DNA from: Roseiarcus sp963709655
GTDB taxonomy: Bacteria > Pseudomonadota > Alphaproteobacteria > Rhizobiales > Beijerinckiaceae
NCBI GenBank assembly: GCA_963709655.1
Contig: CAVPXF010000056.1
Location: 372,001-436,000 of the forward strand
Length of the DNA stretch: 64,000 nt
Direction: 5' to 3'
Translations under genes and position numbers: made by a program
Notes under the pieces: model-generated
The model's input: only the letters and a program-made list of their open reading frames with translations
Database searches by the model: none
What the model was told of the DNA's origin: nothing
Shown: in pieces, positions 25,602 through 34,500 of the stretch
Position numbering within the stretch: position 1 is the first letter of the stretch
Layout: every line of letters starts with the position of its first letter

Positions 25602-26599
25602 GTGAGGCGGTTCATGAGGCGCCGGCCGCAGCGACGCGCCGCCGGATCAACCTCGTCGCGGTGGCGCCGTTCCTGGCGCTCGGCCTGATTTGCGTTCTGG
25701 GCGCGTTTGCCAATTCGCGCTTCCTCAGCATCGACAATCTGACCAACGTCCTGGCGCGCTCCACCTTCATCGCCACGATCGCGGTCGGACAGACGCTGGT
25801 CATCACCGGCGGCGGGCTCGACCTGTCGGTCGGGGCGATGGCGGCCTTCGTGGCGGGCCTCGAAATCCTGTTCCTGAATTCCGGGCTGATCGCGAATGCG
25901 ACGCTGCTGATTGTTGCGGCGATGGCGCTGTCGCTCGCCGTCGGCGCCCTTTGCGGCCTGTTCAACGGCGTCACCACCACGCTCGGCAAGATCGAGCCGT
26001 TCATCGTCACGCTCGGCACCATGGGTATCTTCCGCTCGCTCTTGACCTGGCTCGCCCAGGGCGGCTCGATCACGATCGGCAGCAGCGACGTGCGCGCCGC
26101 CTATCGCCAGGTCTATTTCGGCGACCTCATCGGGATTCCCTATCCGGTTCTGGTCATCGTCGGGGTCGCGATCGTCGGCGCCTTCATTCTCTACAGCACC
26201 GCCTACGGCCGGCACGTGCGCGCGGTCGGCTCGAACGAGGACGTGGCGCGCTATTCCGGCATCAACGTCGCCCGCGTGCGCACCATCACCTACGTCCTGC
26301 AGGGCCTCTGCGTCGCCATCGCGGTCATCGTCTACGTGCCGCGGCTGAGCTCGGCCAGCGAATCGACCGGGCTCGGCTGGGAGCTGATCGCGATCACCGC
26401 GGTCGTCGTCGGCGGCACGCGGCTCAAGGGCGGGGTCGGGCGCGTATGGGGGACGATCGCTGGCGCGCTCATCCTCGAAGTGATCGGCAACATCATGCTG
26501 TTGTCGAATGTGGTCAGCGAATACCTCATCGGCGCGGTTCAGGGCGCGATCATCATCATCGCGATGCTGGCGCAACGCGGACTGTCGCGCAGCCGATGA
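25598..26599 (+). CDS. Sugar ABC transporter permease (RbsC type)
   Basis: The 333-residue integral membrane protein has about eight to ten hydrophobic helices and the BPD_transp_2 landmarks: GQTLVITGGGLDLSVGAMAA near residue 63 and GGTRLKGGVGRVWGTIAGAL near residue 275. It begins with an ATG overlapping the ATPase stop and is followed 59 bases later by the binding protein gene. It forms the transmembrane channel of the importer. Confidence 0.94.
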   Translation: MSEAVHEAPAAATRRRINLVAVAPFLALGLICVLGAFANSRFLSIDNLTNVLARSTFIATIAVGQTLVITGGGLDLSVGAMAAFVAGLEILFLNSGLIANATLLIVAAMALSLAVGALCGLFNGVTTTLGKIEPFIVTLGTMGIFRSLLTWLAQGGSITIGSSDVRAAYRQVYFGDLIGIPYPVLVIVGVAIVGAFILYSTAYGRHVRAVGSNEDVARYSGINVARVRTITYVLQGLCVAIAVIVYVPRLSSASESTGLGWELIAITAVVVGGTRLKGGVGRVWGTIAGALILEVIGNIMLLSNVVSEYLIGAVQGAIIIIAMLAQRGLSRSR

Positions 26600-26658
26600 G
26601 GATAAACCGGGAGGTCGGGCGCCCATGACCTCTCAAATAAGCGGGAGAGGAAAAGAGT

Positions 26659-27597
26659 ATGAAACGATTTCTGATTGGCCTTGCGGTCGCGGGTTGTCTC
26701 GCCGGCGCCGCTCAGGCGCAGCAGACAAAGACGATCGCGGTTTCCGTTCCGACCGCCGATCACGGCTGGACCGGCGGCGTGGTGTACTTCGCGATGCAGG
26801 AGGCCAAGGCGCTCGAGAAGAGGTATCCGGGCCTCAAGGTGATCGTGAAGACCTCGCCCGACCCGGCCGCCCAGGCGAACGCGCTCGAGGACCTCGAGAC
26901 CCAGGGCATCGACGCGCTGGTCGTGCTGCCGCACGACCCGAACGTGCTGACCGACCCGATCCGCAAGGTCAAGGATAAGGGGACCTTCGTCACGGTCGTC
27001 GATCGCATCGCCAACGACCGGTCGATCTACGACCTCTACGTCGGCGGCGACAATCCGGGCATCGGCGCGCGGGCGGCGGACTACTTCAAGAAGGCGATGC
27101 CGAACGGCGGCGACGTGGTGGTCATCCGCGGCCTGCCGATTCCGATCGACAAGATGCGCGTCGACGCCTTCGACGAGGGGATCAAGGGCACCAAGATCAA
27201 GGTCATCGACAGCCAGTTCGGCAACTGGAGCCGCGACGACGCGTTCAAGGTGATGCAGGACTTCTTGACCAAGCATCCCAAGATCGACGCCGTGTGGTGC
27301 CAGGACGACGACATGGCGGTCGGCGTGTTCGAGGCGATCGCCCAGGCCAAGCGCACCGACGTCAAGTTCGTGGTCGCCGGCGCCGGCAGCAAGGACATGA
27401 TCAAGCGGGTGATGGACGGCGATCCGATGATGCCGGTCGACGTGCTCTATTCGCCGACCATGGTCGCCGTGGCGATGGACCTGACCGCGCTCGGGCTCGA
27501 GGACAAGATCCCGGTCCGCGGCGATTACATCCTCAAGGCGTCGCTGATCGACAAGGCGAACGCGAAGGACTTCTACTTCAAGGACTCGCCGTTCTGA
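26659..27597 (+). CDS. Sugar ABC transporter periplasmic binding protein
   Basis: The 312-residue protein has a cleavable signal peptide (about 1-20, ending AQA) and a Periplasmic_BP_4-type fold: KTIAVSVPTADHGWTGGVVY at the mature N-terminus and GIDALVVLPHDPNVLTDPIR further on. It captures the sugar and delivers it to the permease. A GGGAGAGG-type ribosome site precedes the ATG. A repeat-bearing leader separates it from the catabolic genes. Confidence 0.94.
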   Translation: MKRFLIGLAVAGCLAGAAQAQQTKTIAVSVPTADHGWTGGVVYFAMQEAKALEKRYPGLKVIVKTSPDPAAQANALEDLETQGIDALVVLPHDPNVLTDPIRKVKDKGTFVTVVDRIANDRSIYDLYVGGDNPGIGARAADYFKKAMPNGGDVVVIRGLPIPIDKMRVDAFDEGIKGTKIKVIDSQFGNWSRDDAFKVMQDFLTKHPKIDAVWCQDDDMAVGVFEAIAQAKRTDVKFVVAGAGSKDMIKRVMDGDPMMPVDVLYSPTMVAVAMDLTALGLEDKIPVRGDYILKASLIDKANAKDFYFKDSPF

Positions 27598-27706
27598 GGC
27601 TTGGGGCCGGGTCGACATCGGTTGCGCCGAAGGCCCTCATCCGGCCCTTCGGGCCACCTTCCCCCCGAGGGGGAAGGGGACGTTCCCCTCTCCCACCGGG
27701 AGAGGG

Positions 27707-27733
27707 AAGCGGCCGAAGGCCGCAGGGTGAGGG
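27707..27733 (-). repeat. Family A palindromic repeat, inverted copy
   Basis: This is the exact reverse complement of the unit at 23801-23827. It follows two further hairpin-forming segments (27638-27654 and 27659-27706) between the binding-protein gene and the isomerase gene, and may also act as a terminator or mRNA-stabilising hairpin. Confidence 0.75.
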
Positions 27734-27749
27734 TAGGCCGGCGCGACCC

Positions 27750-27763
27750 GATCAGAATTGATC
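27750..27763 (+). promoter_or_regulatory. Inverted repeat, candidate operator
   Basis: GATCA-gaat-TGATC is a perfect 5-4-5 inverted repeat in the leader of the isomerase-dehydrogenase-reductase genes. No regulator gene is adjacent. Confidence 0.35.
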
Positions 27764-27831
27764 ACGCTGACACGACGAAAGGAGGAGCGCGGCTGTTCCG
27801 CTCCCCTCTTTGAATTCAACGCAACGAGACG

Positions 27832-27849
27832 CGCTCAAGACTTTGAGCG
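27832..27849 (+). promoter_or_regulatory. Perfect 7-4-7 inverted repeat before the isomerase gene
   Basis: CGCTCAA-gact-TTGAGCG ends 17 bases before the ATG at 27867. It could be an operator or an mRNA hairpin close to the ribosome site. Confidence 0.4.
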
Positions 27850-27866
27850 TATGGGAGACATGAATC

Positions 27867-28925
27867 ATGGCTGGCATGGTCAAGGGCCCGGCGATCTTTC
27901 TGGCGCAGTTCGCCGGCGACGCGGCGCCGTTCAATTCGTTTGCAACGATTTGCGAATGGGCGGCCGGGCTCGGCTACAAGGGCGTTCAGATTCCAACCTG
28001 GGACGACCGCCTCATCGATCTCGCCAAGGCTGCGTCCTCGAAGGACTATTGCGAGGAGCTGACCGGAGTAGCCGGGAGCCACGGCCTCGCGATCACCGAG
28101 CTTTCGACCCACCTGCAGGGCCAGCTGGTTGCGGTGAACCCGGCTTACGACGACGCTTTCGACGCTTTCGCGCCCAAGGACCTGCACGGGAAACCGGCCG
28201 AGCGGCAGAAATGGGCGGTCGAGCAGATGATGCTGGCCGCGAAGGCCTCGAAGCGCCTCGGCCTCAAGGCGCACGCGACCTTCTCCGGCGCGCTCGCCTG
28301 GCCCTATGTCTATCCGTGGCCGCAGCGCGCCCCGGGGCTGATCGAGACGGCGTTCGAGGAATTGGCGAAGCGGTGGAAGCCGATCCTCGACGCCTTCGAC
28401 GACGCCGGCTGCGACGTCGCCTACGAGATCCATCCCGGCGAGGACATTTTCGACGGCGCCACCTTCGAGCGCTTCCTCGAGGCCCTGAAAGGCCACAAGC
28501 GCTGCAACATCCTCTACGATCCGTCGCACTTCGTGCTGCAGCAGCTCGACTATCTCGACTACATCGACATCTACCACGAGCGGATCAAGGCCTTCCACGT
28601 CAAGGACGCCGAGTTCAACCCGACCGGCCGCCAGGGCGTCTATTCGGGCTACGCGCCGTGGGTCGAGCGCGCCGGGCGGTTCCGTTCGCTCGGCGACGGC
28701 CAGGTCGACTTTTCCGGCATCTTCTCGAAGATGGCGCAGTACGGCTATTCGTCGTGGGCGGTGCTCGAATGGGAGTGCTGCCTCAAACACCCCGAGGACG
28801 GCGCGCGCGAGGGGGCCGAGTTCATCAAGCAACACATGATCCGGGTGACCGAGAAGGCGTTCGACGACTTCGCCGGCGGGGCGGTCGACAAGAAGCAGAT
28901 CAAGCGCGCGCTCGGGCTGAAGTAA
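27867..28925 (+). CDS. Sugar phosphate isomerase/epimerase (AP endonuclease 2 fold)
   Basis: The 352-residue protein has the xylose-isomerase-like TIM-barrel pattern: LGYKGVQIPTWDDRLIDLAK near the start, VAYEIHPGEDIFDGATFE with the metal-binding Glu and His, NILYDPSHFVLQQLDYLDYI, and AFHVKDAEFNPTGRQG with a further His/Asp pair. Such enzymes isomerise or epimerise sugars or keto-inositols using a divalent metal. It sits directly upstream of a Gfo/Idh/MocA dehydrogenase and an aldo/keto reductase, so these form a sugar catabolic set with the ABC importer. Confidence 0.88.
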   Translation: MAGMVKGPAIFLAQFAGDAAPFNSFATICEWAAGLGYKGVQIPTWDDRLIDLAKAASSKDYCEELTGVAGSHGLAITELSTHLQGQLVAVNPAYDDAFDAFAPKDLHGKPAERQKWAVEQMMLAAKASKRLGLKAHATFSGALAWPYVYPWPQRAPGLIETAFEELAKRWKPILDAFDDAGCDVAYEIHPGEDIFDGATFERFLEALKGHKRCNILYDPSHFVLQQLDYLDYIDIYHERIKAFHVKDAEFNPTGRQGVYSGYAPWVERAGRFRSLGDGQVDFSGIFSKMAQYGYSSWAVLEWECCLKHPEDGAREGAEFIKQHMIRVTEKAFDDFAGGAVDKKQIKRALGLK

Positions 28926-28939
28926 CGGGAGGGATCATA

Positions 28940-30113
28940 ATGGCCATCGAGGGACGCAGCGACGCCAAGGCCGGCGGACGCATCAGGCTCGGCATGGTGG
29001 GCGGCGGCGAGGGCGCCTTCATCGGCGCGGTGCATCGCATCGCCTCGCGCATCGACGATGAGTACGAGCTGGTCGCCGGCGCGCTGTCGTCGACGCCGGA
29101 GAAGGCGCGCCGGTCTGGCGAAGCCCTGGGGCTTGCGGCCGACCGCATCTACGACGACTACGAGAGCATGGCCAAGGCCGAGGCCAAGCGGGGGGACGGG
29201 ATCGAGGCGGTTTCGATCGTCACCCCCAATTATATGCACGCCGGGCCGGCCATCGCCTTCCTGAAGGCGGGCATTCACGTCATCTGCGACAAGCCGCTGA
29301 CGGTATCGCTCGCCGAAGCCAAAAAGATGCAGGCGGCGGTCGAGAAGTCGGGCCGCCTGTTCGCCCTCACCCACAATTACACCGGCTATCCGCTGGTGCG
29401 CCGGATGCGCGAGATGATCCAGGCCGGCGATCTCGGCGTCCTTCGGCTGGTGCAGGTGGAATATGCGCAGGACTGGCTGACCGGGCCGACCGAGAAGGGC
29501 GGCAACAAGCAGGCCGAGTGGCGCGTCGATCCGAAGCGCTCGGGCGCCGGCGGGGCGCTCGGCGACATCGGCACGCACGCCTACAACCTCGCCGATTATG
29601 TGACCGGGCTCGAGCTTTCGGAGCTTTCGGCGGATCTCTCCTCGTTCGGCGAGGGGCGGACGCTCGACGACAACGTCCAGATCCTGATGCGCTTCGCCAA
29701 TGGCGCGCGCGGGGCGCTTGTGGGCGAGCCAGGTCGCGCCGGGCAACGAGAACGCGCTGATGCTGCGCGTCTACGGGACCAAGGGCGGCCTCTTATGGCG
29801 CCAGGAGAACCCGAACCAGCTCCTTTGGTCGCCCTACGAGAAGCCGACCCAGATCCTCACCCGCGGCGGACCGGGCTCGGGCGACGCGGCGGCGCGGGTG
29901 ACCCGCATACCCTCCGGCCATCCGGAGGGCTATCTCGAGGGTTTCGCCAACATCTATGCCGAGATCGCGGCGGCGATCAAAGCCGCGCGAGCGGGCAAGA
30001 AGCCGGGGAAGGGCGTCCAGTTCCCGACCATCGAGGACGGCGTCAAGGGCCTCGCCTTCATCGAGGCGGCCGTGAAGTCGTCGAACGCCAACGCGAAATG
30101 GGTGAAACCGTAG
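28940..30113 (+). pseudogene. Gfo/Idh/MocA oxidoreductase, interrupted by one +1 frameshift
   Basis: This NAD(P)-dependent sugar dehydrogenase opens with the Rossmann motif RLGMVGGGEGAFIGAVHR and has VICDKPLTVSLAEAKKM, the conserved EKP-like motif as DKP. The frame breaks after ANGARGAL near 29717-29723, where CTTGTGG should read CTGTGG; removing one T gives GALWASQVAPGNENALML and the rest of the protein to a TAG at 30113. Repaired length is 390 residues, normal for the family. The break resembles the other single-base insertions in this window and may be a sequence error. It follows the isomerase gene by 14 bases. Confidence 0.85.
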
Positions 30114-30183
30114 CGCCTTCCCCATTGCAGCCTATCATGCCCGCGAAAGCGGGGGCGCCGCGAGAATAACCTGGGAGTCACGA

Positions 30184-31170
30184 ATGCAAACGCGAATCTT
30201 CGGACGCACCGGCCGCAGCGTCGGCGAGGTCGGCTTCGGCGCCTGGGCGATCGGCGGGAGCTGGGGCGAGGTCGAGGAAAGCGAGGCGCTCGCCGCGCTG
30301 AACGCCGCGCTCGACGCCGGCGTCACCTTCATCGACACCGCCGACGTCTATGGCGACGGCCGCTCGGAACGGCTGGTCGCCAAAGCCTTGAAGGCGCGGC
30401 CGGGCGCCGGCGTGTTCGTCGCGACCAAGGCCGGCCGCCGCCTGCCGCAGCAGACCGTCGCCGGCTACACATACGAGAACCTCAGCGGCTGGATCGACCG
30501 CAGCCTGAAAAACCTCGAGGTCGAGACGCTCGACCTCGTCCAGCTCCACTGCCCGCCGACCGACCTTTATTATCATCCCGAGGCGTTCGACGCGCTCGAC
30601 CGGATCAAGAAGTCCGGCAAGATCCGCGACTACGGGGTCAGCGTCGAGCGGATCGAGGAGGCCTTGAAGGCGATCGAATATCCGGGCGTCGTCAGCGTCC
30701 AGATCATCTTCAACATTTTCCGGCAGCGGCCGGCCGGGCTGTTCTTCGACGCGGCCAAGGCGCGCAATGTCGCGATCATCCCGCGCGTGCCGCTGGCGAG
30801 CGGACTCTTGACCGGCAAGCTCAAGGCGGACACGACCTTCGCGGACGATGACCATCGCAAGTTCAATCGTCACGGCGAGGCCTTCGACGTCGGCGAGACC
30901 TTCTCGGGCGTGCCCTACGAGGTGGGCTTGAAGGCGGTCGAGCGCATCCGCCCGCTCGTCCGGGGCGATGCGACCATGGCGCAAGTCGCGCTGCGCTGGA
31001 TCCTGATGTTCGATGCGGTGACGGTCGTCATCCCGGGCGCGAAGACCGCGGCGCAGGCGCGCGGCAACGCTGAGGCCGCCGACCTGCCGCCGCTCTCCGC
31101 CGCCGACATGGCGACGCTGAAGGCGATCTACGACGAGGACATTCGGCCGCACGTCCACCAGCGGTGGTGA
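30184..31170 (+). CDS. Aldo/keto reductase
   Basis: The 328-residue protein is a NADPH-dependent TIM-barrel reductase. The catalytic tetrad is visible: Asp and Tyr in FIDTADVYGDGRSE, Lys in VFVATKAGRR and His in LDLVQLHCPPTDLYY. The C-terminal part has the cofactor-binding segment around VTVVIPGAKTAAQARGN. It follows the Gfo/Idh gene after 70 bases and ends the plus-strand sugar operon; it may reduce the keto-sugar made by its neighbours, though the substrate is unknown. Confidence 0.92.
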   Translation: MQTRIFGRTGRSVGEVGFGAWAIGGSWGEVEESEALAALNAALDAGVTFIDTADVYGDGRSERLVAKALKARPGAGVFVATKAGRRLPQQTVAGYTYENLSGWIDRSLKNLEVETLDLVQLHCPPTDLYYHPEAFDALDRIKKSGKIRDYGVSVERIEEALKAIEYPGVVSVQIIFNIFRQRPAGLFFDAAKARNVAIIPRVPLASGLLTGKLKADTTFADDDHRKFNRHGEAFDVGETFSGVPYEVGLKAVERIRPLVRGDATMAQVALRWILMFDAVTVVIPGAKTAAQARGNAEAADLPPLSAADMATLKAIYDEDIRPHVHQRW

Positions 31171-31330
31171 GGGGACGGGGCGCGAAGCCCCCTCGCCCCG
31201 CTTGCGGGGAGAGGGTTGGGGTGAGGGGCCTTGGCGATTGGCCGCGGCCGCTCACCCTGCCCCTCATCCTGACCTTCTCCCCGTGAAACGGGGAGAAGGG
31301 ACGCGCCCTACCCGAAGAGCGGTGCGCCCC

Positions 31331-31963
31331 TTATCGCGCCGCGAGGCGCGACAGAACGCTGCGGACGTCGGCCTGCATCGCAGCGACGGCGGTCTCGTCT
31401 CCCGACAGATGCCGCAGGAGACCGCGCTGGAAGAGCCCGTCCATGACGGCGTAGGCCGCCGAAGGCGACAGCGGCTGCGGGACGCCGCTGAGCTCGGAAA
31501 GGCGCGACAGGATGCGCCAGATCATGTCCTCGAGGCTCTTGTCGATCTCGGCGATGTCGGACTGGAACGCCTTTTCGTACATGGCCTCCGCCCGGATGTC
31601 GTACCAGAGACGATGCAGGCGCCCGTCCTCCCGCACGGTTTGCCCAAGGGCGTGGACGAAGCCGTCCACGAGTTCGTCGCTGGAACGGGCCGCGGCCGTG
31701 ACCTCGTCGTAGCGCGTCACGCAGCGCGCCTTGTACTGGCGCACGCTGCACAGGATGAGATCGACCTTGTCGGCGAAATAATAGTGCAGGACTCCGTGAC
31801 TGAACGCTGAGTTCTCGGCGATCTCGCGCACGCTGGTGCGGGCGTAACCGAGTTCCGACAGCGTCTGCAGCGCCGCCTCGGCAAGCTCCGCCCGCCGCTC
31901 GGCGAACTTGTCGATCGGCCGCCGGGGGACCCGGTCGAGTTTCGTCACGCTGCGAGACGCCAT
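31331..31963 (-). CDS. TetR/AcrR-family transcriptional regulator (BetI-like)
   Basis: The product is 210 residues from the ATG at 31963, which follows GGCGGAAGCGG. The N-terminal helix-turn-helix is clear: LSELGYARTSVREIAENSAF then SHGVLHYYFADKVDLI, about residues 40-75. The C-terminal ligand domain resembles the BetI-type TetR_C group. It is divergent from a short-chain dehydrogenase gene; the 277-base gap contains a perfect palindrome at 32086-32099, its likely operator. An in-frame extension to 32056 is possible but Arg-rich. Confidence 0.88.
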   Translation of the reverse strand: MASRSVTKLDRVPRRPIDKFAERRAELAEAALQTLSELGYARTSVREIAENSAFSHGVLHYYFADKVDLILCSVRQYKARCVTRYDEVTAAARSSDELVDGFVHALGQTVREDGRLHRLWYDIRAEAMYEKAFQSDIAEIDKSLEDMIWRILSRLSELSGVPQPLSPSAAYAVMDGLFQRGLLRHLSGDETAVAAMQADVRSVLSRLAAR

Positions 31964-32085
31964 CCGCTTCCGCCGTTCGCGCTTGCCATCGAGACCGACG
32001 GATAGCACGCGGACCCGTGCGCACAAGCCCCGGCGTCGTCTCGACGGCTCGCTCAAATTTTATTTGACAGTCGTATAGAGAATTC

Positions 32086-32099
32086 TTGACAGATGTCAA
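32086..32099 (+). promoter_or_regulatory. Palindromic operator candidate for the TetR regulator
   Basis: TTGACA-GA-TGTCAA is a perfect 6-2-6 inverted repeat in the gap between the divergent TetR and SDR genes. A second TTGACA half-site lies at 32064-32069, 22 bases upstream, which could double as a -35 element. Confidence 0.5.
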
Positions 32100-32240
32100 A
32101 ACTTATCCTTCTCTGAGAGCGGCCCAAAGGGCTATCGCGAGGGAGGAGACCCATGCCGAGCTGTTCGGTCTGTTTGCGCTTGCATGCCTCCTCCGCCCCG
32201 ACGCCTCGGCTTCGACCAAGCGACAACGGAGGAACCCCGA

Positions 32241-33044
32241 ATGAGCAAATTTGACCTCACCGGCCGCAAGGCGCTGGTCACCGGCGGCGCGCGCGGTCTC
32301 GGCGCCGGCATGGCCGAGGCGCTGGCCGAGGCGGGCGCGTCGGTGATGATCGGCGACATTCTCGTCGAGGCCGGCGCGGCGACGGCGAAGGCGATCGCCG
32401 GAAAGGGCGCGAAGGCCGCCTTCGTGACGCTCGACGTCACCGACGAAGCGAGCTGGGAAAACGCGGTCTCCCGGACGATCGACGAACTCGGCGGCTACGA
32501 CATTCTCGTCAACAACGCCGGCGTCGAGATCACCTCGCTCGTGGTCGACGTCAAGCCGGCCGATCTTCGCCGCATGTGCGAGGTCAATGTCGTGGGCGTC
32601 GGGCTCGGCATGAAGCACGCCTTCCGCGCGATGAAGCCCGGCGGCCCGGCCGGCAGGGGCGGCGCGATCGTCAGCATCTCGTCGGTCGCGGCGACGATCG
32701 CCTTCCCCGGGATCGCGGGCTATTCCGCCACCAAGTCGGCCGTCGACCGGATGACCCGCGTCGCCGCCATGGAAGCGGGCAAACTCGGCTACGGCGTCCG
32801 GGTCAACTGCATCTTTCCCGGCCTCGTGCCGACCGATATGGGCATGCAGCTCGCCGCCGACGTCGTGGCCGCCGGCCTCTTTCCGAGCGGCGAGGCCGCG
32901 GTCGGCGCGGTCGTCGAGCAGACGCCGCTCGGCCGGCTCGGCGAGGTCGCGGACATGGCCGACGCCGTCGTCTTCCTCTGCTCCGACGCCGCGCGCTTCA
33001 TCACCGGCGTCGGCCTGCCGGTCGACGGCGGCATGGGGACTTAG
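32241..33044 (+). CDS. Short-chain dehydrogenase/reductase (SDR)
   Basis: The 267-residue protein is a classical NAD(P)-dependent SDR. The cofactor motif is VTGGARGLGAGMAEAL (TGxxxGxG), followed by NNAG, catalytic Ser in SISSVAATIAF and YSATK with the catalytic Tyr and Lys. The ATG at 32241 follows GGAGGAA; earlier in-frame starts lack homology. It is divergent from the TetR gene and upstream of the saccharopine-dehydrogenase-like gene. The substrate is unknown. Confidence 0.93.
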   Translation: MSKFDLTGRKALVTGGARGLGAGMAEALAEAGASVMIGDILVEAGAATAKAIAGKGAKAAFVTLDVTDEASWENAVSRTIDELGGYDILVNNAGVEITSLVVDVKPADLRRMCEVNVVGVGLGMKHAFRAMKPGGPAGRGGAIVSISSVAATIAFPGIAGYSATKSAVDRMTRVAAMEAGKLGYGVRVNCIFPGLVPTDMGMQLAADVVAAGLFPSGEAAVGAVVEQTPLGRLGEVADMADAVVFLCSDAARFITGVGLPVDGGMGT

Positions 33045-33050
33045 CGCAAC

Positions 33051-33130
33051 TGTAGCCGCGATCGCTGATCGCGGCTGACGCGGTCACCGACCGCGTGTAC
33101 AGGGCGCGCTGACCAAAAGTCTACAGGGCG
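33051..33130 (+). repeat. Intergenic hairpin cluster
   Basis: Two adjacent hairpins, CCGCGATC-gct-GATCGCGG and CGCGGTC-acc-GACCGCG, are followed by two CTACAGGGCGCGC/TGTACAGGGCGCGC-like repeats (33099 and 33121). They lie between the SDR gene and the next gene and may terminate or attenuate transcription. Confidence 0.5.
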
Positions 33131-33163
33131 CGCCGCCGTCATCAACAAGGGAGGACATGCATC

Positions 33164-34282
33164 ATGGCCAAGAAACCTGTCGTGGTTTACGGCGCCTCGG
33201 GCTACACCGGGCGCCTCGTCTGTGAATATCTGCGCGAACTGGGTGTGCCGTTCGTCGCCGCTGGGCGCGACAAGGCGCGCGTTCAGGCGGTGCTGGACAA
33301 GGTCCCGGGCATCGAAACCGCCGATTACGAAGTCGCCGAGGTCGCCCATGAGGTCGGCGCGCTGACGGAGCTCTTCCGCGGCTCGAAAATCGTCAGCAAC
33401 ATGGTCGGGCCGTTCAGCAAATACGGGCCCGAGGTCGCCGAAGCCTGCCTCGCGGCGGGCTGCTGCTACACCGACACGACCGGCGAGCAGGACTGGGTTC
33501 TCGACGCCAAGAGGCGCTTCGGCGCCAAGTTCGCCGAGCGGGGCCTGCTCATCTCGCCGGGCGTGGCGCAGATGTACACGACCGGCGAAATCGCCGCCAA
33601 CATCTGTCTCGAGACGCCCGGCCTCGACACCCTCGATATCCTGGTCCTGTGGAAGGGCTTCCCGACCTACGCCTCGACCCAGACCATCTTCGCGATCCTG
33701 CAAGCGAAATGGTACTATCTCGAGCAGAATAAATTCGTCGAATGGGCGCAGAACACCCACTATGAAGTGAACGTGCCGGGGCAGCATGCGCATGCGCTGG
33801 TGACCCCGTGGGCGGGCACCTCCCATCCCGTCTGGTTCCAGGACGACCCGCGCGTCGCCAATTGCAAGGCGCTCGGCGGCGTCTTTGCGCGCGAGGTGAT
33901 GGAAGGATTCGTGGCGACCCAAAAGATGTTCGAGGAGCAGATCAAGCCCCTGCCTCCCGACCAGCAGCAGGCGGCGCTCGCCAATATCGCGGCCTCGATC
34001 CAGGCCGGCATGCCGCCGCGCGAAAATCCGCGCATCAACGTCTCGCTCGACTCCGTCTACGCCTCAGGCCCGCTCGGCCGCGCGCATTGCGTCATCCACG
34101 GCAATTGCAACTATAAGCAAACCGGCCTCCTGCAGGCCTTCGCCGCGGCGTCCGTGCTGCAGACGCCGCCGCGCAAGGCCGGCTTCGCTTCCGCGTGCCA
34201 GGCGTTCGGGCATCGCGAATTGCTCGGCGTGCTGAAGAGCCACGGCCTCGTCATGAACCCGATCCTGACCGTCCAGGCCTGA
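33164..34282 (+). CDS. Saccharopine dehydrogenase-like NAD(P)-binding protein
   Basis: The 372-residue protein has an N-terminal Rossmann fold with VVVYGASGYTGRLVCEYLRE, typical of the saccharopine dehydrogenase/trans-acting enoyl reductase superfamily, then SNMVGPFSKYGPEVAEAC and CCYTDTTGEQDWV, also conserved in that group. It is not a lysine-pathway enzyme by context. It lies downstream of the SDR and just upstream of an acyl-CoA ligase remnant, pointing to acyl or lipid chemistry. GGAGG precedes the ATG at 33164. Confidence 0.87.
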   Translation: MAKKPVVVYGASGYTGRLVCEYLRELGVPFVAAGRDKARVQAVLDKVPGIETADYEVAEVAHEVGALTELFRGSKIVSNMVGPFSKYGPEVAEACLAAGCCYTDTTGEQDWVLDAKRRFGAKFAERGLLISPGVAQMYTTGEIAANICLETPGLDTLDILVLWKGFPTYASTQTIFAILQAKWYYLEQNKFVEWAQNTHYEVNVPGQHAHALVTPWAGTSHPVWFQDDPRVANCKALGGVFAREVMEGFVATQKMFEEQIKPLPPDQQQAALANIAASIQAGMPPRENPRINVSLDSVYASGPLGRAHCVIHGNCNYKQTGLLQAFAAASVLQTPPRKAGFASACQAFGHRELLGVLKSHGLVMNPILTVQA

Positions 34283-34320
34283 CGGCGGCGCGCCGGGACG
34301 GGCCCGCACCGCCCCGGCGC

Positions 34321-34500
34321 TTCTCGCTGGAGCCTCTTTTCGACCCGGCCGACATCGTCGCTTTCGTCAAGGCGCGGATCGGCGGCGTCAACGCGCCCAA
34401 AGAGCTCGACATCTGGCCGGACCTGCCGCGCTCCAAGGTCGGAAAGGCGCTGAAAAGGGAGATCCGCGCCCGGATGATCGGGAGCCGGTCGGCGCGCTGA
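34321..34500 (+). pseudogene. C-terminal remnant of an acyl-CoA ligase (AMP-binding family)
   Basis: The 59-codon stretch reads FDPADIVAFVKARIGGVNAP and then WPDLPRSKVGKALKREIRAR, which is the C-terminal end of AMP-forming acyl-CoA synthetases, including the catalytic Lys in RSKVGK. The adenylation domain is absent: the fragment begins 38 bases after the preceding gene with no start codon of its own. The ligase was probably part of the same operon and lost its main body by deletion. Confidence 0.75.
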
